NCBI GenBank assembly: GCA_023417815.1
Contig: JAEZEI010000060.1
Span: 1-31,690 of the forward strand
Reading direction: 5' to 3'
Source of the DNA: Bacteroidota bacterium
GTDB taxonomy: Bacteria > Bacteroidota > Bacteroidia > Chitinophagales > Chitinophagaceae
Length of the DNA: 31,690 bases
The notes under the pieces are model-generated. The model had not been told where the DNA came from, ran no database searches, and saw nothing but the letters and a program-made list of their open reading frames with translations. Position numbers and translations under genes: made by a program. This document shows positions 14,672 to 22,796 of the stretch, in pieces; within the stretch, counting starts at the first letter, position 1; each line of letters begins with the position of its first letter.

Positions 14672-14853
14672 ATTATATCATTCATTGGCCAAAGCCATTC
14701 GCACGGTGGCGAAGTTACTTGAACACCTCCTCATTATCAAAACCGCGGGGGCTTTAGCGTAACATTAACAATGCTGTTTCAATATCCTTTTAAGATAAGT
14801 ATAATAAACGGATTCTCATAGCAGATAACCCTTTTAATACCCCTTATCCCAAA

Positions 14854-14884
14854 TTTGCATTATGCCGTATTTGAAGTAGGTTTG
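14854..14884 (+). promoter_or_regulatory. Promoter of the kdsD operon
   Basis: A -33 box TTTG (14854-14857) is followed after 19 nt by the -7 box TAGGTTTG (14877-14884). Both match the Bacteroidota sigma-ABfr consensus. The ATG lies 11 nt further on. Confidence 0.75.
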
Positions 14885-14895
14885 CGCATCCCAAC

Positions 14896-15855
14896 ATGCT
14901 TCCTGAAAGTATCATATCATCGGCATTGCGGACCATTGAACTCCAGGCCAATGCCATCAGGCAGCTATCCGCTTCAGTGGATGACAGGTTCGTAGACGCC
15001 GTTCAAAAGATCTCCGCCTGCAAAGGCCGTTTGGTAATCAGCGGAATAGGCAAGAGCGCCATTATTGCACAGAAGATCGTGGCTACAATGAACAGTACCG
15101 GGACTCCTGCCCTTTTCATGCATGCTGCGGATGCCATCCATGGCGATCTTGGAATGATAAGGGAAGATGATATCGTAATGGTGATAAGCAAGAGTGGTAA
15201 CAGCCCGGAAATAAAAGTGCTGGTGCCCCTGGTGAGGAACTTTGGGAACCTGCTGATCGGTTTGGGCGGGAACAGGGAATCTTATTTAGCGCTGAATTGT
15301 GATCTGTACCTCGATTCGTGGGTGGAACAGGAAGCCTGCCCGAATAATCTTGCGCCAACCACCAGTACAACCGCCCAGATGGTTATGGGCGACGCCCTTG
15401 CCATCTGCCTCATGGAGATCAAAGGTTTCAACAGCGACAACTTTGCAAAGTATCATCCCGGTGGAAGCCTCGGCAAGAAACTCTACCTGCGGGTATCAGA
15501 CCTCGTTTCAAAAAACCAGAAGCCGGCAGTATCGCCTGCTTCCAGTTTGAGGGAAGTTATCGTTGAGATCACCCGTAGCAGGCTCGGAGCATCAGCAGTG
15601 ATGGAGAATGGTGAGATCAATGGCATCATCACCGATGGAGACCTGAGAAGAATGCTTGAACGTGGTGAGGTATCGGGCCTTAAGGCCGGGGATATAATGA
15701 GCCGGAATCCGAAATCAATTGAGATAAACGAACTGGCGGCTGAGGCGCTGGAACAGATGCGTAAAAATAATATCAACCAGCTACTTGTTACCGAGCAGGG
15801 AAAATATGCAGGGATCCTGCATTTGCAGGATCTTGTGCGGGAGGGCATAATTTAA
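14896..15855 (+). CDS. kdsD: Arabinose-5-phosphate isomerase, KpsF/GutQ family
   Basis: Converts ribulose-5-phosphate to arabinose-5-phosphate, the first committed step to Kdo, a core sugar of lipopolysaccharide. The 319-residue protein has an N-terminal SIS sugar-isomerase domain (about 30-175; GRLVISGIGKSAIIAQKI, the ISKSGNSPEIKVLVPL phosphate loop and the family tract ACPNNLAPTTSTTAQMVMGD). Two CBS domains follow (about 205-320; ASAVMENGEINGIITDGDLRRML and NQLLVTEQGKYAGILHLQDLVREGI). Length and domain order match the family. It is first in an operon; the next gene starts 4 nt after its stop. KdsB, three enzymatic steps later, is encoded at 19827-20555 on the other strand. Confidence 0.95.
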   Translation: MLPESIISSALRTIELQANAIRQLSASVDDRFVDAVQKISACKGRLVISGIGKSAIIAQKIVATMNSTGTPALFMHAADAIHGDLGMIREDDIVMVISKSGNSPEIKVLVPLVRNFGNLLIGLGGNRESYLALNCDLYLDSWVEQEACPNNLAPTTSTTAQMVMGDALAICLMEIKGFNSDNFAKYHPGGSLGKKLYLRVSDLVSKNQKPAVSPASSLREVIVEITRSRLGASAVMENGEINGIITDGDLRRMLERGEVSGLKAGDIMSRNPKSIEINELAAEALEQMRKNNINQLLVTEQGKYAGILHLQDLVREGII

Positions 15856-15859
15856 TTAA

Positions 15860-16963
15860 ATGGAGAAGCGAAGCCAGGAAATGAATAAGAATCACTATGT
15901 AGCCATCATGGCGGGAGGTATCGGAAGCCGTTTCTGGCCAATGAGCAGGACAGATTACCCAAAGCAGTTCCTCGATATACTAAATCGCGGACGCACCCTT
16001 ATCCAGGAAACGTACGACAGGTTTGCGGCATTCATTCCAAAGGAAAATATTTACGTTGTTACTGCCCAGGGCTATGGCGATATTGTAAAGAAGCAACTTC
16101 CGGAGCTGGATCATCATAACATTCTCTGTGAGCCCTCCAGGAAGAATACAGCTCCCTGCATTGCCTATATCAGTTACAAGCTGCATGAGCTGAATCCAAA
16201 TGCAAACCTGATCTGCGCACCCGCAGACCACCTGGTGACCGATCCGGAAGCATTCAGGAAGATATGCATGGAAGCGCTTCACTTTACTTCACACATCAAG
16301 GCGCTTATTACACTTGGAATAAAACCGACCAATCCCAATACCGGCTATGGCTATATTCAATACGAACCTTTTGCGGTGAGTGAGAATGTGTACAAGGTGA
16401 AGACCTTTACGGAAAAGCCCGACAGGGAACTGGCAAGAACATTCATTGCAAGCGGCGATTTCTTATGGAATGCCGGCATCTTTGTTTGGGAAGTAAAGAA
16501 TATCATCCGCGCATTTGAAAAACTGCTTCCTGAAATGCACGAGGTTTTCGATGGCGAAAAATCAAGATTCAACACAAAGAAGGAGAAGGATGCACTTGAA
16601 AGAATTTATCCGCAGTGCGTGAACATCTCCATCGATTACGGAATCATGGAAAAGGCCGACAATGTTTATGTGATACCATCTTCATTTGGCTGGAGCGATC
16701 TTGGAACGTGGGCCAGTGCATACGAGAACCTGGAAAAGGATTACCTCGGCAATGCAGTTGCTGGTGATAATGTGATGGTGATAGATGCCACCAACAACAT
16801 GGTGCATGCAGATAATAAGAAACTGGTATTGCTGCAGGGACTGGATGATTATGTGATCGTTGATACAAAGGATGTGTTGCTGATCTGCAAGAAAACGAAC
16901 GAACAGGCTATAAAGGATTATGTTGCCGAAATAAAGCGGAACAAGGGCGACAAATTTCTCTGA
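15860..16963 (+). CDS. manC: Mannose-1-phosphate guanylyltransferase
   Basis: Makes GDP-mannose from mannose-1-phosphate and GTP for surface polysaccharides and fucose-type sugars. The 367-residue nucleotidyltransferase has the signature MAGGIGSRFWPMSRTDYPKQFLDIL (split here as GGIGSRFWPMSR and PKQF). It also has CEPSRKNTAPCIAY, APADHLVTD, GYGYIQYE, FTEKPD, FLWNAGIF and the late motif SFGWSDLGTW. It is the short form without the C-terminal phosphomannose isomerase domain. The ATG at 15860 is used; an in-frame ATG at 15881 (MNKNHYVAIMAGG) after CAGGAA is equally possible. It is the second gene of the kdsD operon. Confidence 0.94.
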   Translation: MEKRSQEMNKNHYVAIMAGGIGSRFWPMSRTDYPKQFLDILNRGRTLIQETYDRFAAFIPKENIYVVTAQGYGDIVKKQLPELDHHNILCEPSRKNTAPCIAYISYKLHELNPNANLICAPADHLVTDPEAFRKICMEALHFTSHIKALITLGIKPTNPNTGYGYIQYEPFAVSENVYKVKTFTEKPDRELARTFIASGDFLWNAGIFVWEVKNIIRAFEKLLPEMHEVFDGEKSRFNTKKEKDALERIYPQCVNISIDYGIMEKADNVYVIPSSFGWSDLGTWASAYENLEKDYLGNAVAGDNVMVIDATNNMVHADNKKLVLLQGLDDYVIVDTKDVLLICKKTNEQAIKDYVAEIKRNKGDKFL

Positions 16964-16979
16964 CCCCATAATTCCTTCC

Positions 16980-18119
16980 ATGATAAAAAGTAAGCTACCG
17001 GGTGTAGGCACTACCATTTTCACGGTAATGAGCAGTCTCGCACAGCAACACAATGCTATTAACCTTGGCCAGGGTTTTCCTGATTTTGAAATGCCGGGTG
17101 AACTTACAGAACTCGTTTCCGCCGCAATGCGCAGTGGCCACAACCAGTACACTCATATGAACGGCTTGCCTTTATTACGTACAAGGCTTGCAGAGAAATA
17201 TTATAAAAGCTATGGTACACCGGTAAATGAAGAGGAAGAGATCACTGTAACGCCAGGCGGAACTTATGCCATATACACTGCCCTCACAGCAATACTGCAG
17301 CCCGGGGATGAGGTGATCCTGTTTGAACCGGCATACGATAGTTATATTCCAAACATCATAATTAACGGGGCGATACCCAGGCCGGTAAAACTGATGCATC
17401 CTGGCTATTCGATCGACTGGAACGAGGTGAGGACTATGTTGAATGAAAAGACACGTGCTATTATCATTAACTCACCGCACAATCCAACCGGCACATTATT
17501 GACAAAAGAGGATATGCTGCAATTGCAGGAAGTCACGCAGGGTTCGAGGCTAATAATTATAAGCGATGAGGTTTATGAACACCTGGTCTTTGATGGGCTG
17601 CAGCATGAATCTGTGCTGAAGTATCCCGCACTGCGCGAAAGGTCGCTGGCTTGTTTTTCCTTTGGAAAGGTTTATCACTGCACAGGTTGGAAAACAGGAT
17701 ATTGTATTGCACCTGCAGAACTGATGAAGGAGTTCAGGAAGGTTCACCAGTTTAATTGCTTTACCTGTAATACACCGGTTCAGCATGGCATTGCTGAATT
17801 TCTTCTCAACGGGGAACATTACCTTTCCCTTGGAGAATTCCTGCAAGCCAAAAGGGATTTTTTGCAGAATGAATTGTCTGGCAGCAAATTAAAACCGCTG
17901 CCCAGCCATGGAAGCTATTTCCAGCTATATAGTTATGATAGTGTCTCTGATCTCAATGAACAGGAAATGGCGGAGAAGTTAACCGTTGAAGCCGGTGTGG
18001 CAACTATTCCTGTATCAGCATTCTACAGCAGCCCATGCGATAACAAGGTACTTCGTTTATGTTTTGCAAAGAAAGAAGACACACTTAAAGAAGCTGCAAG
18101 GCGCTTAAAAACTATATGA
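16980..18119 (+). CDS. PLP-dependent aminotransferase, methionine aminotransferase (YbdL) type
   Basis: 379-residue class I/II aminotransferase acting on amino acids with 2-oxo acid acceptors; nearest in sequence character to YbdL-type methionine/aromatic aminotransferases. It has NLGQGFPDFEMP at the N-terminus, QYTHMNGLPLLR, the phosphate-site TPGGTYAIYTA, SPHNPTGTLL (Asn168), SDEVYEHLVFDG (Asp196 and Tyr199 contact PLP) and SFGKVYHCTGWKTGYC with the Schiff-base Lys230. The C-terminal RLCFAKKEDTL carries the substrate-carboxylate Arg. It begins 16 nt after manC and overlaps the next gene by 4 nt (ATGA), so it belongs to the same transcript. A link to methionine salvage is possible, but substrate cannot be set from sequence alone. 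Confidence 0.9.
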   Translation: MIKSKLPGVGTTIFTVMSSLAQQHNAINLGQGFPDFEMPGELTELVSAAMRSGHNQYTHMNGLPLLRTRLAEKYYKSYGTPVNEEEEITVTPGGTYAIYTALTAILQPGDEVILFEPAYDSYIPNIIINGAIPRPVKLMHPGYSIDWNEVRTMLNEKTRAIIINSPHNPTGTLLTKEDMLQLQEVTQGSRLIIISDEVYEHLVFDGLQHESVLKYPALRERSLACFSFGKVYHCTGWKTGYCIAPAELMKEFRKVHQFNCFTCNTPVQHGIAEFLLNGEHYLSLGEFLQAKRDFLQNELSGSKLKPLPSHGSYFQLYSYDSVSDLNEQEMAEKLTVEAGVATIPVSAFYSSPCDNKVLRLCFAKKEDTLKEAARRLKTI

Positions 18120-19402
18120 TGCGGTGCTTCTCCTACCTGCTGATCATTTTTTTTGCTGCCCGTTGCTCCGGCGATGTGTCAAAGAATGACACAGTGGCAT
18201 CAGTTGACACAATCGTTGCCCCTGCAGGTTCAGAGACCCCGGATACGATCATCCAGGGAATTCCTTTCCGGGTTGATGAGGTAAGGCCTGATCTTAAAGA
18301 AGTGAGTGTTCTGCGCGATTCACAAACGACCCTGCAATTAAAGATCCCACGGGGTTACAGGATCAGCGTGGCAGCAAACAAGCTGAACAGATTAAGGTTT
18401 CTTAGCAAAGCTCCTGATGGAAGGCTGTTTGCCACAGACATGTATAGCCTGGCTGACAACAAAAAAGGCAGGGTATTGCTTTTTGATGGATGGAATGACA
18501 GCACGCTCACCTTTTCGTCGGTGAAGGAGTATCTCACCGGCCTGCATAATCCTAACCAGGTTGAATTTTTTGGCGGTTACCTGTATGTAGCGGAAACCGG
18601 CCGGCTTTCCAGGTATAAATATGTGGAGGGAAGTGACCGTGCAGGATCTGCACCTGAAGTGATCGCCACCTTCCCTGACTATGGACTCAGTTATAAATAC
18701 GGGGGCTGGCATCTTACACGCAGCATAGCCTTCCACAATAACAAGCTTTATGTAAGTGTAGGCAGCAGTTGTAATGCCTGTGTAGAAACAGAGGAATTGC
18801 GTGCAGTGATAGTTGAAATGGATCCCGATGGAAAGAACCCTGTGATCTTTGCGACCGGGTTGAGAAATTCAGTTGGTATCGGGTTCATAAAAGGACAGCT
18901 TTGGGGAACAGGTATGGGCCGGGACCTCCTGGGGCCTGATAAACCCGAAGATCCCTTTCAGCGGATTGAAAGAGGTTTCTTTTACGGCTGGCCATATTAT
19001 TTCCAATACCGCGACAGCATTTATACTGATCCTGAATTTGGCGCACAGGTACCGGCGGGTATTTCTAAACCACCACTGGCACTTACCGGTTTTGCTGCAC
19101 ACAGCGCTCCTCTCGGCTTTGAATATCTTAATGGCTTTGAAGATACGCTGGTTAATGACCGCGTTATCGTGGCGCTGCATGGCAGTACCACGGTAAGCCG
19201 TAAACGAGGCAATGAAGTGGTGCTGGTCGCAGATGGGAAGTACCATCCCTTCGTTACCGGCTTTTTACAGGGCACTACTGAAGATGCGCGCCTAGGCAGA
19301 CCATGCGATGTATTGATGTTCGACAGGAACACCATTTTCATAACCGACGATAAATACGGAACGCTTTATTGTCTTCGTTATACACCAAACTGGGTAAGGT
19401 GA
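18116..19402 (+). CDS. Sorbosone dehydrogenase-like beta-propeller lipoprotein
   Basis: 428-residue exported protein. The signal segment SYLLIIFFAARC gives a lipobox Cys near residue 17, and a Thr/Asp/Val linker follows. The rest matches the PQQ-dependent sugar dehydrogenase / L-sorbosone dehydrogenase family: LKIPRGYRISVAANKLNRLRFL, LHNPNQVEFFGGYLYVAETGRL, RSIAFHNNKLYVSVGSSCNACVE, VEMDPDGKNPVIFATGLRNSVGI, GPDKPEDPFQRI, AHSAPLGFEYLNG and VALHGSTT. These are strands of a six-bladed propeller. Catalysis in this family needs PQQ, and no pqq genes are in the window, so activity is uncertain. It overlaps the aminotransferase gene by 4 bp and converges on the DUF1569 gene, sharing 25 bp. Confidence 0.85.
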   Translation: MMRCFSYLLIIFFAARCSGDVSKNDTVASVDTIVAPAGSETPDTIIQGIPFRVDEVRPDLKEVSVLRDSQTTLQLKIPRGYRISVAANKLNRLRFLSKAPDGRLFATDMYSLADNKKGRVLLFDGWNDSTLTFSSVKEYLTGLHNPNQVEFFGGYLYVAETGRLSRYKYVEGSDRAGSAPEVIATFPDYGLSYKYGGWHLTRSIAFHNNKLYVSVGSSCNACVETEELRAVIVEMDPDGKNPVIFATGLRNSVGIGFIKGQLWGTGMGRDLLGPDKPEDPFQRIERGFFYGWPYYFQYRDSIYTDPEFGAQVPAGISKPPLALTGFAAHSAPLGFEYLNGFEDTLVNDRVIVALHGSTTVSRKRGNEVVLVADGKYHPFVTGFLQGTTEDARLGRPCDVLMFDRNTIFITDDKYGTLYCLRYTPNWVR

Positions 19403-19827
19403 TGATCAAGGTGCTTGAACATTGCCATGCCCCATTGCTCAGGAGTGAATTTGCCAAACATTGGATGCGGGTATTTTGTGATGCCTGCAGGGCCGGCAGT
19501 ATAGAATTTCTTAACTACATCTAACAATAGCTGTTTCTCATTTTCAAAATTCCTTTCATCACGGATGATGAAGTTTGGCGCTGTCGGAAGGTTTTTTTTC
19601 CATGGCTTATCGTTATAAAGCTGCGCTTTCACAAAGGGCCCGAGAATATAGCCTATGAACATGCGGGGCAGCTTTTTTTCTGAAAGCGGCACCGAGAAGG
19701 TTTGGGTCATGTGGGCCAAAGCTTGCGCAACATTCATTTTCCCCCACCTGGCTTCAGAAGAGGGTGAGAGTTTATTTATCCTGTCCAGGATGCTGTTATA
19801 AACATCGGTTTCGAATAGATTCTGCAT
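19378..19827 (-). CDS. DUF1569 (DinB-like) protein
   Basis: 149-residue soluble protein with a DinB-like four-helix arrangement. Conserved His residues sit where DinB-type proteins bind metal: ALAHMTQTFSVPL near residue 38 and KHLDHHLTQFGV at the C-terminus. KLPRMFIGYILGPFVKAQL and the TEPEQWG-like FTPEQWGMAMFKHLDHH are the DUF1569 hallmarks. Function unknown; related proteins include thiol transferases. The start codon overlaps the kdsB stop by one base (TAATG), so it is translationally coupled to kdsB. Its 3' end overlaps the convergent lipoprotein gene by 25 bp. Confidence 0.85.
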   Translation of the reverse strand: MQNLFETDVYNSILDRINKLSPSSEARWGKMNVAQALAHMTQTFSVPLSEKKLPRMFIGYILGPFVKAQLYNDKPWKKNLPTAPNFIIRDERNFENEKQLLLDVVKKFYTAGPAGITKYPHPMFGKFTPEQWGMAMFKHLDHHLTQFGV

Positions 19828-20555
19828 TATGGTTTATAGGTTTTTAAAAATTTTTCGGCTTTTAGAAGGTCTTCGGGTACATCAATTTTCACGGTTTCTT
19901 CACCGGTTTCGATCATTCTCAGGGGAATGCCGTTTTCCAGGTACCTGAGGCATTCGATCTTTTCAAGGGCTTCAAGCGGGGTTATCTTCCATTGGGTGAA
20001 CTGCATCAGGCTTTCCTTCCTGAAAGCATATACCCCGATGTGTTCGAAATATACGGCTTCCAGGGTTGTATCCCTGTGGAAAGGAACCGGGCTTCTGCTG
20101 AAAAGCAGCGAATTCTTATTGCTGTCAACCACCACCTTAACATAGTTGGGGTCTGTTACAAGTTCCTTATCGCGAAATCTTCGCATCAGGGAAGCCACAC
20201 GAACCGTCGGATCATTGAAAGCTTCCAGCAATTGTGCAAGGGAAGGTTTATTCACAAAAGGTTCATCGCCCTGAACATTCAGTATTATGTCGGCATCAAG
20301 GTCCCGGGCGGCCTCGGCAATACGGTCGCTACCGCTTTCGTGGGACGCCAGGCTCATAATGGCCTTTCCGCCGCGTGAAGTTATTTCGTTATATATGATC
20401 TCATGATCCGTTACCACGTATACCTGGTCGAAAAGGCCTGTTGCCACTGTGTTCTTCCATGTGTGGCTGATCACTGGCATGCCCCCAAGAAGCTGCATTA
20501 ATTTATAAGGGAACCTGGTAGCTGCGTAGCGTGCCGGGATCATGGCAATAGTCAT
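19827..20555 (-). CDS. kdsB: 3-deoxy-manno-octulosonate cytidylyltransferase
   Basis: Activates Kdo with CTP to CMP-Kdo for lipid A-core assembly in the cytoplasm. The 242-residue product starts MTIAMIPARYAATRFPYKLM and has the nucleotide-binding loop, VVTDHEIIYNEI, SHESGSDRIAEAA, ILNVQGDEPFV, FSRSPVPF, YFEHIGVYAFRKESL, LEKIECLRYLENG and the family's final EDLLKAEKFL. In the first motif FPGK is replaced by FPYK. An in-frame ATG at 20624 would add 23 unrelated residues overlapping the upstream gene. The start at 20555 fits the family and lies 4 nt after a perfect -7 box, suggesting a leaderless mRNA. Confidence 0.96.
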   Translation of the reverse strand: MTIAMIPARYAATRFPYKLMQLLGGMPVISHTWKNTVATGLFDQVYVVTDHEIIYNEITSRGGKAIMSLASHESGSDRIAEAARDLDADIILNVQGDEPFVNKPSLAQLLEAFNDPTVRVASLMRRFRDKELVTDPNYVKVVVDSNKNSLLFSRSPVPFHRDTTLEAVYFEHIGVYAFRKESLMQFTQWKITPLEALEKIECLRYLENGIPLRMIETGEETVKIDVPEDLLKAEKFLKTYKP

Positions 20556-20559
20556 CGGG

Positions 20560-20567
20560 CAAAGATA
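20560..20567 (-). promoter_or_regulatory. kdsB: -7 box of kdsB
   Basis: Minus strand reads TATCTTTG, an exact consensus match, with 4 nt (CCCG) between it and the ATG. Confidence 0.6.
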
Positions 20568-20586
20568 TAGTGATGGTGAATATGAA

Positions 20587-20982
20587 CTATTCAAGCGTTT
20601 CCGTCTCGTAGCCGCAATTCGCACATTTATATATATGTTGAGGCGCTACAGCATAACTGGAGAAAAGCCATGTAAGTATGGCGGTAAGAATGTTCCCAGG
20701 GTTTTGTTTCACCTGCTGTTCCAAACCTGTCTTTCCGCAACCTGGACATATTGCAGCTTCCAGGTATTCCTTATCCAGCCTGGCCAGCAATTCCAGCGCC
20801 CCATCTTTTTGGTCGATGGGCACCTGCACTTTAATACCGCCAACCGCATTGGTGAGGACCGGGTCGATTGTAACCGTGTATTCATCCCTTAAAAATGCCT
20901 GGATGCCTTCCAGTGCAAGACGATCCACCAGTATATGAGCAGAAATATAATTGTTGAATGTGCGGATCGTCGTCATTTCCAT
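20587..20982 (-). CDS. DUF2007 zinc-ribbon protein
   Basis: About 131 residues from the ATG at 20982 (MEMTTIRTFNNYISAHILVD). The frame is open to an ATG at 21093, but the extra 37 residues look non-conserved. The N-terminal part (about 3-70) is a DUF2007 'putative signal transducing protein' domain: IRTFNNYISAHILVDRLALEGIQAFLRDE ... GGIKVQVPIDQKDGALELLARL. Cys pairs CPGCGK and CANCGY flank a hydrophobic stretch (ILTAILTWLFSSYAVA) that could be a membrane hairpin or the core of a split zinc ribbon. No enzymatic motif. It lies 31 bp upstream of kdsB on the same strand. Function unknown. Confidence 0.8.
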   Translation of the reverse strand: MEMTTIRTFNNYISAHILVDRLALEGIQAFLRDEYTVTIDPVLTNAVGGIKVQVPIDQKDGALELLARLDKEYLEAAICPGCGKTGLEQQVKQNPGNILTAILTWLFSSYAVAPQHIYKCANCGYETETLE

Positions 20983-21168
20983 GGCTTCCAAGTTAGTTTT
21001 TATTGGTGGTGCCGTGAATTTTTTGCCATTCATCATTATTAGCTGCCATTCGTGTAAACTACGAAGTGGCCCGTAACTTTTAAGCAAGTTCACCGTAATA
21101 CTATGGAAATTAAGCAGTTGTGACGTGGAATGGAATAGATTGGTTTGCTTAATACTATTAAATACTAT

Positions 21169-21189
21169 GTACTATGTGTTGCATAGTAC
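21169..21189. promoter_or_regulatory. Operator-like dyad over the -33 region
   Basis: Arms GTACTATG and CATAGTAC are perfectly inverted around TGTTG. Direct repeats AATACTAT precede it (about 21150-21168). The right half of the spacer is the -33 TTG of the promoter. The form resembles PadR-type operators (ATGT...ACAT-like halves), an inference from memory. Confidence 0.55.
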
Positions 21190-21209
21190 TAACAAAGCGT
21201 ATATCTTTG
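21179..21209 (+). promoter_or_regulatory. Promoter of the small basic protein gene
   Basis: TTG at 21179-21181, a 20-nt spacer, and a -7 box TATCTTTG at 21202-21209. The start codon is 45 nt downstream. Confidence 0.65.
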
Positions 21210-21254
21210 TTCTATCAAAACAAAACAGAAACAAACAAATCAAAAAGTATAGTC

Positions 21255-21437
21255 ATGAAAACTCAATCACAATTATTCAGCACACTAACCAGGAGCACAT
21301 TATTACGTTTGACCACAGTAGTTGATGAAACCCTGGCCCTTGAAGTAAAGCCAAACCGTGTTTTCAGCGCGGCAGACCTTTGGAACATCCAGCGTAAGAG
21401 CAGGACCATGATGTCGAGGAGAAGGCTGGTACGTTGA
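21255..21437 (+). CDS. Small basic hypothetical protein (60 aa)
   Basis: 60-residue protein starting MKTQSQLFSTLTRS; an upstream in-frame ATG at 21174 lies inside the operator and promoter and is rejected. The C-terminal half, FSAADLWNIQRKSRTMMSRRRLV, with its AADLWNIQR core and Arg-rich tail, is a pattern I recall in small Bacteroidota proteins of unknown role. No signal peptide or membrane segment is present. It has a well-formed promoter with a dyad over the -33 box, so it is probably regulated by a repressor encoded elsewhere. The gene converges on dnaN, with the terminator between them. No function can be assigned. Confidence 0.7.
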   Translation: MKTQSQLFSTLTRSTLLRLTTVVDETLALEVKPNRVFSAADLWNIQRKSRTMMSRRRLVR

Positions 21438-21442
21438 TCGAT

Positions 21443-21470
21443 CAAAAAAGCCGCCCTGGTTGGGGCGGCT
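21443..21470 (-). terminator. dnaN: Rho-independent terminator of dnaN
   Basis: Stem AGCCGCCC / GGGCGGCT with a 6-nt loop, and a T-run on the minus strand. It lies 22 nt beyond the dnaN stop. It may also slow transcripts arriving from the small convergent gene. Confidence 0.85.
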
Positions 21471-21491
21471 ATGCGATCGGTGAATGTCGGA

Positions 21492-22607
21492 TCAATTATT
21501 AAGCATCAGCGGCATAACGAGCATCAGCAATTCTTCCCCTTCAGCCTGTTCAGAAGGTTTAATGATACCGGCCTTGGTAGCGGTGCTCAGCTCCATTACG
21601 ATCTCTTCGGTTTCAGCTCCATTCAGCATTTCGATAAGGAAACGCGCATTGAAGGCGATCTGAAGATCCTCCCCATCATACTGGCAGGCCATACGTTCAT
21701 TTCCTTCAAAACTGAAGTCAACATCCTGTGCAGCAAGTTGTAACTGGCTTCCGCTGATGGTAAGAGCCACCTGGTTGGTGCTTTTATTACTGAAAACGCT
21801 TACCCTTCTCAGCGCATTTTGAAAATCAGCCCTGTTCACCCTCATTTTATAGGGATTATCCGCAGGGATCACCACTTTATAATCAGGGAACCGGGCATCA
21901 ATGAGGCGGCAAACCAGGTCTGTGCCCCCATGCTTTACAAAAAGATGGTTGCTGTTATAGGAAACCGTTAGTTCGTCTTCATTATCCGGTAAGGCACTCT
22001 TTAAAAGATTCAGCGGCTTTTTGGGAACGATGAAGGAATCTTTCTGCGGGCATGAAGTATCGGTGCGGGTATATCGCACAAGCCTGTGGGCATCGGTTGC
22101 CACAAAGGTCATTCCTTTCTTATCCAGTTCAAAATACACTCCGGTCATTGCCGGCCTCAGGTCATCATTACTTACCGCAAATATTGTTTTATTGATGGCG
22201 GTAACCAGTGCAGTTGAGGTCATGGTGAACGAAGTAGCCTCATCGGCTGCGGGCTCTTTGGGAAAATTATCCGGATTTTCACCCATTACCTTGTACTTGC
22301 CGTTATCGCTGGTGATCTCTATGCCATAGTTCTTATCAACATTGAAGGTCAGTGGCTGATCAGGAATATTCTTCAGTGAGTCAAGCAGGATCTTGGCCGG
22401 GATGCACACTTTTCCGCTTTCTTTGGCCTCTATGTCCATATGAACCTTCATCACGGTTTCCAGGTCGGTAGCCACAACAGTAAGCCTGTTCTTCTCTATT
22501 TCAAAAAGGAAATCCTCAAGGATCGGCAGAACAGTATTCGCATTAATTACCCCGCTAATCTGTTGCAGCTGCCTTAACAGTGCAGATGAGGAAACTATAA
22601 ACTTCAT
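21492..22607 (-). CDS. dnaN: DNA polymerase III beta subunit (sliding clamp)
   Basis: 371-residue ring-forming clamp that tethers the replicative polymerase to DNA; three homologous domains of about 120 residues. Domain 1 starts MKFIVSSSALLRQLQQISGVI, with LPILEDFLFEIEKNRLTVVATDLETVM. Domain 2 includes GVYFELDKKGMTFVATDAHRLVRY, the classic clamp signature. Domain 3 includes NRADFQNALRRVSVFSNKSTNQVAL, and the protein ends in EEELLMLVMPLMLNN, the partner-binding C-terminal pattern (MPL). Length is standard. It has a terminator just downstream and a possible -7 box (TATCTTG at 22643-22649) upstream. No dnaA or recF neighbour is present, as is common in this phylum. Confidence 0.97.
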   Translation of the reverse strand: MKFIVSSSALLRQLQQISGVINANTVLPILEDFLFEIEKNRLTVVATDLETVMKVHMDIEAKESGKVCIPAKILLDSLKNIPDQPLTFNVDKNYGIEITSDNGKYKVMGENPDNFPKEPAADEATSFTMTSTALVTAINKTIFAVSNDDLRPAMTGVYFELDKKGMTFVATDAHRLVRYTRTDTSCPQKDSFIVPKKPLNLLKSALPDNEDELTVSYNSNHLFVKHGGTDLVCRLIDARFPDYKVVIPADNPYKMRVNRADFQNALRRVSVFSNKSTNQVALTISGSQLQLAAQDVDFSFEGNERMACQYDGEDLQIAFNARFLIEMLNGAETEEIVMELSTATKAGIIKPSEQAEGEELLMLVMPLMLNN

Positions 22608-22796
22608 ATATGCTGATTAATTGGAAAAAAAATTGCTGCCGGCAAGATAAAACATTTCACAGTTGACCGTGCAGCCGGGTTAACATTTTTACCCCCGTAA
22701 ACTGCCTGTTTATTAAGGTTATAGCTGTAGGTCCGGCTTTTGCAGAAAGTATGATGCTTTAGGCTTACAAAATCAAAACTCCCTAACTTAGAACAG

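Noticed and set aside
14690..14697. -7 box of recQ (TGGCTTTG on the minus strand)
   Set aside because: It has one mismatch at a key position and no -33 box, so support is too weak to list.
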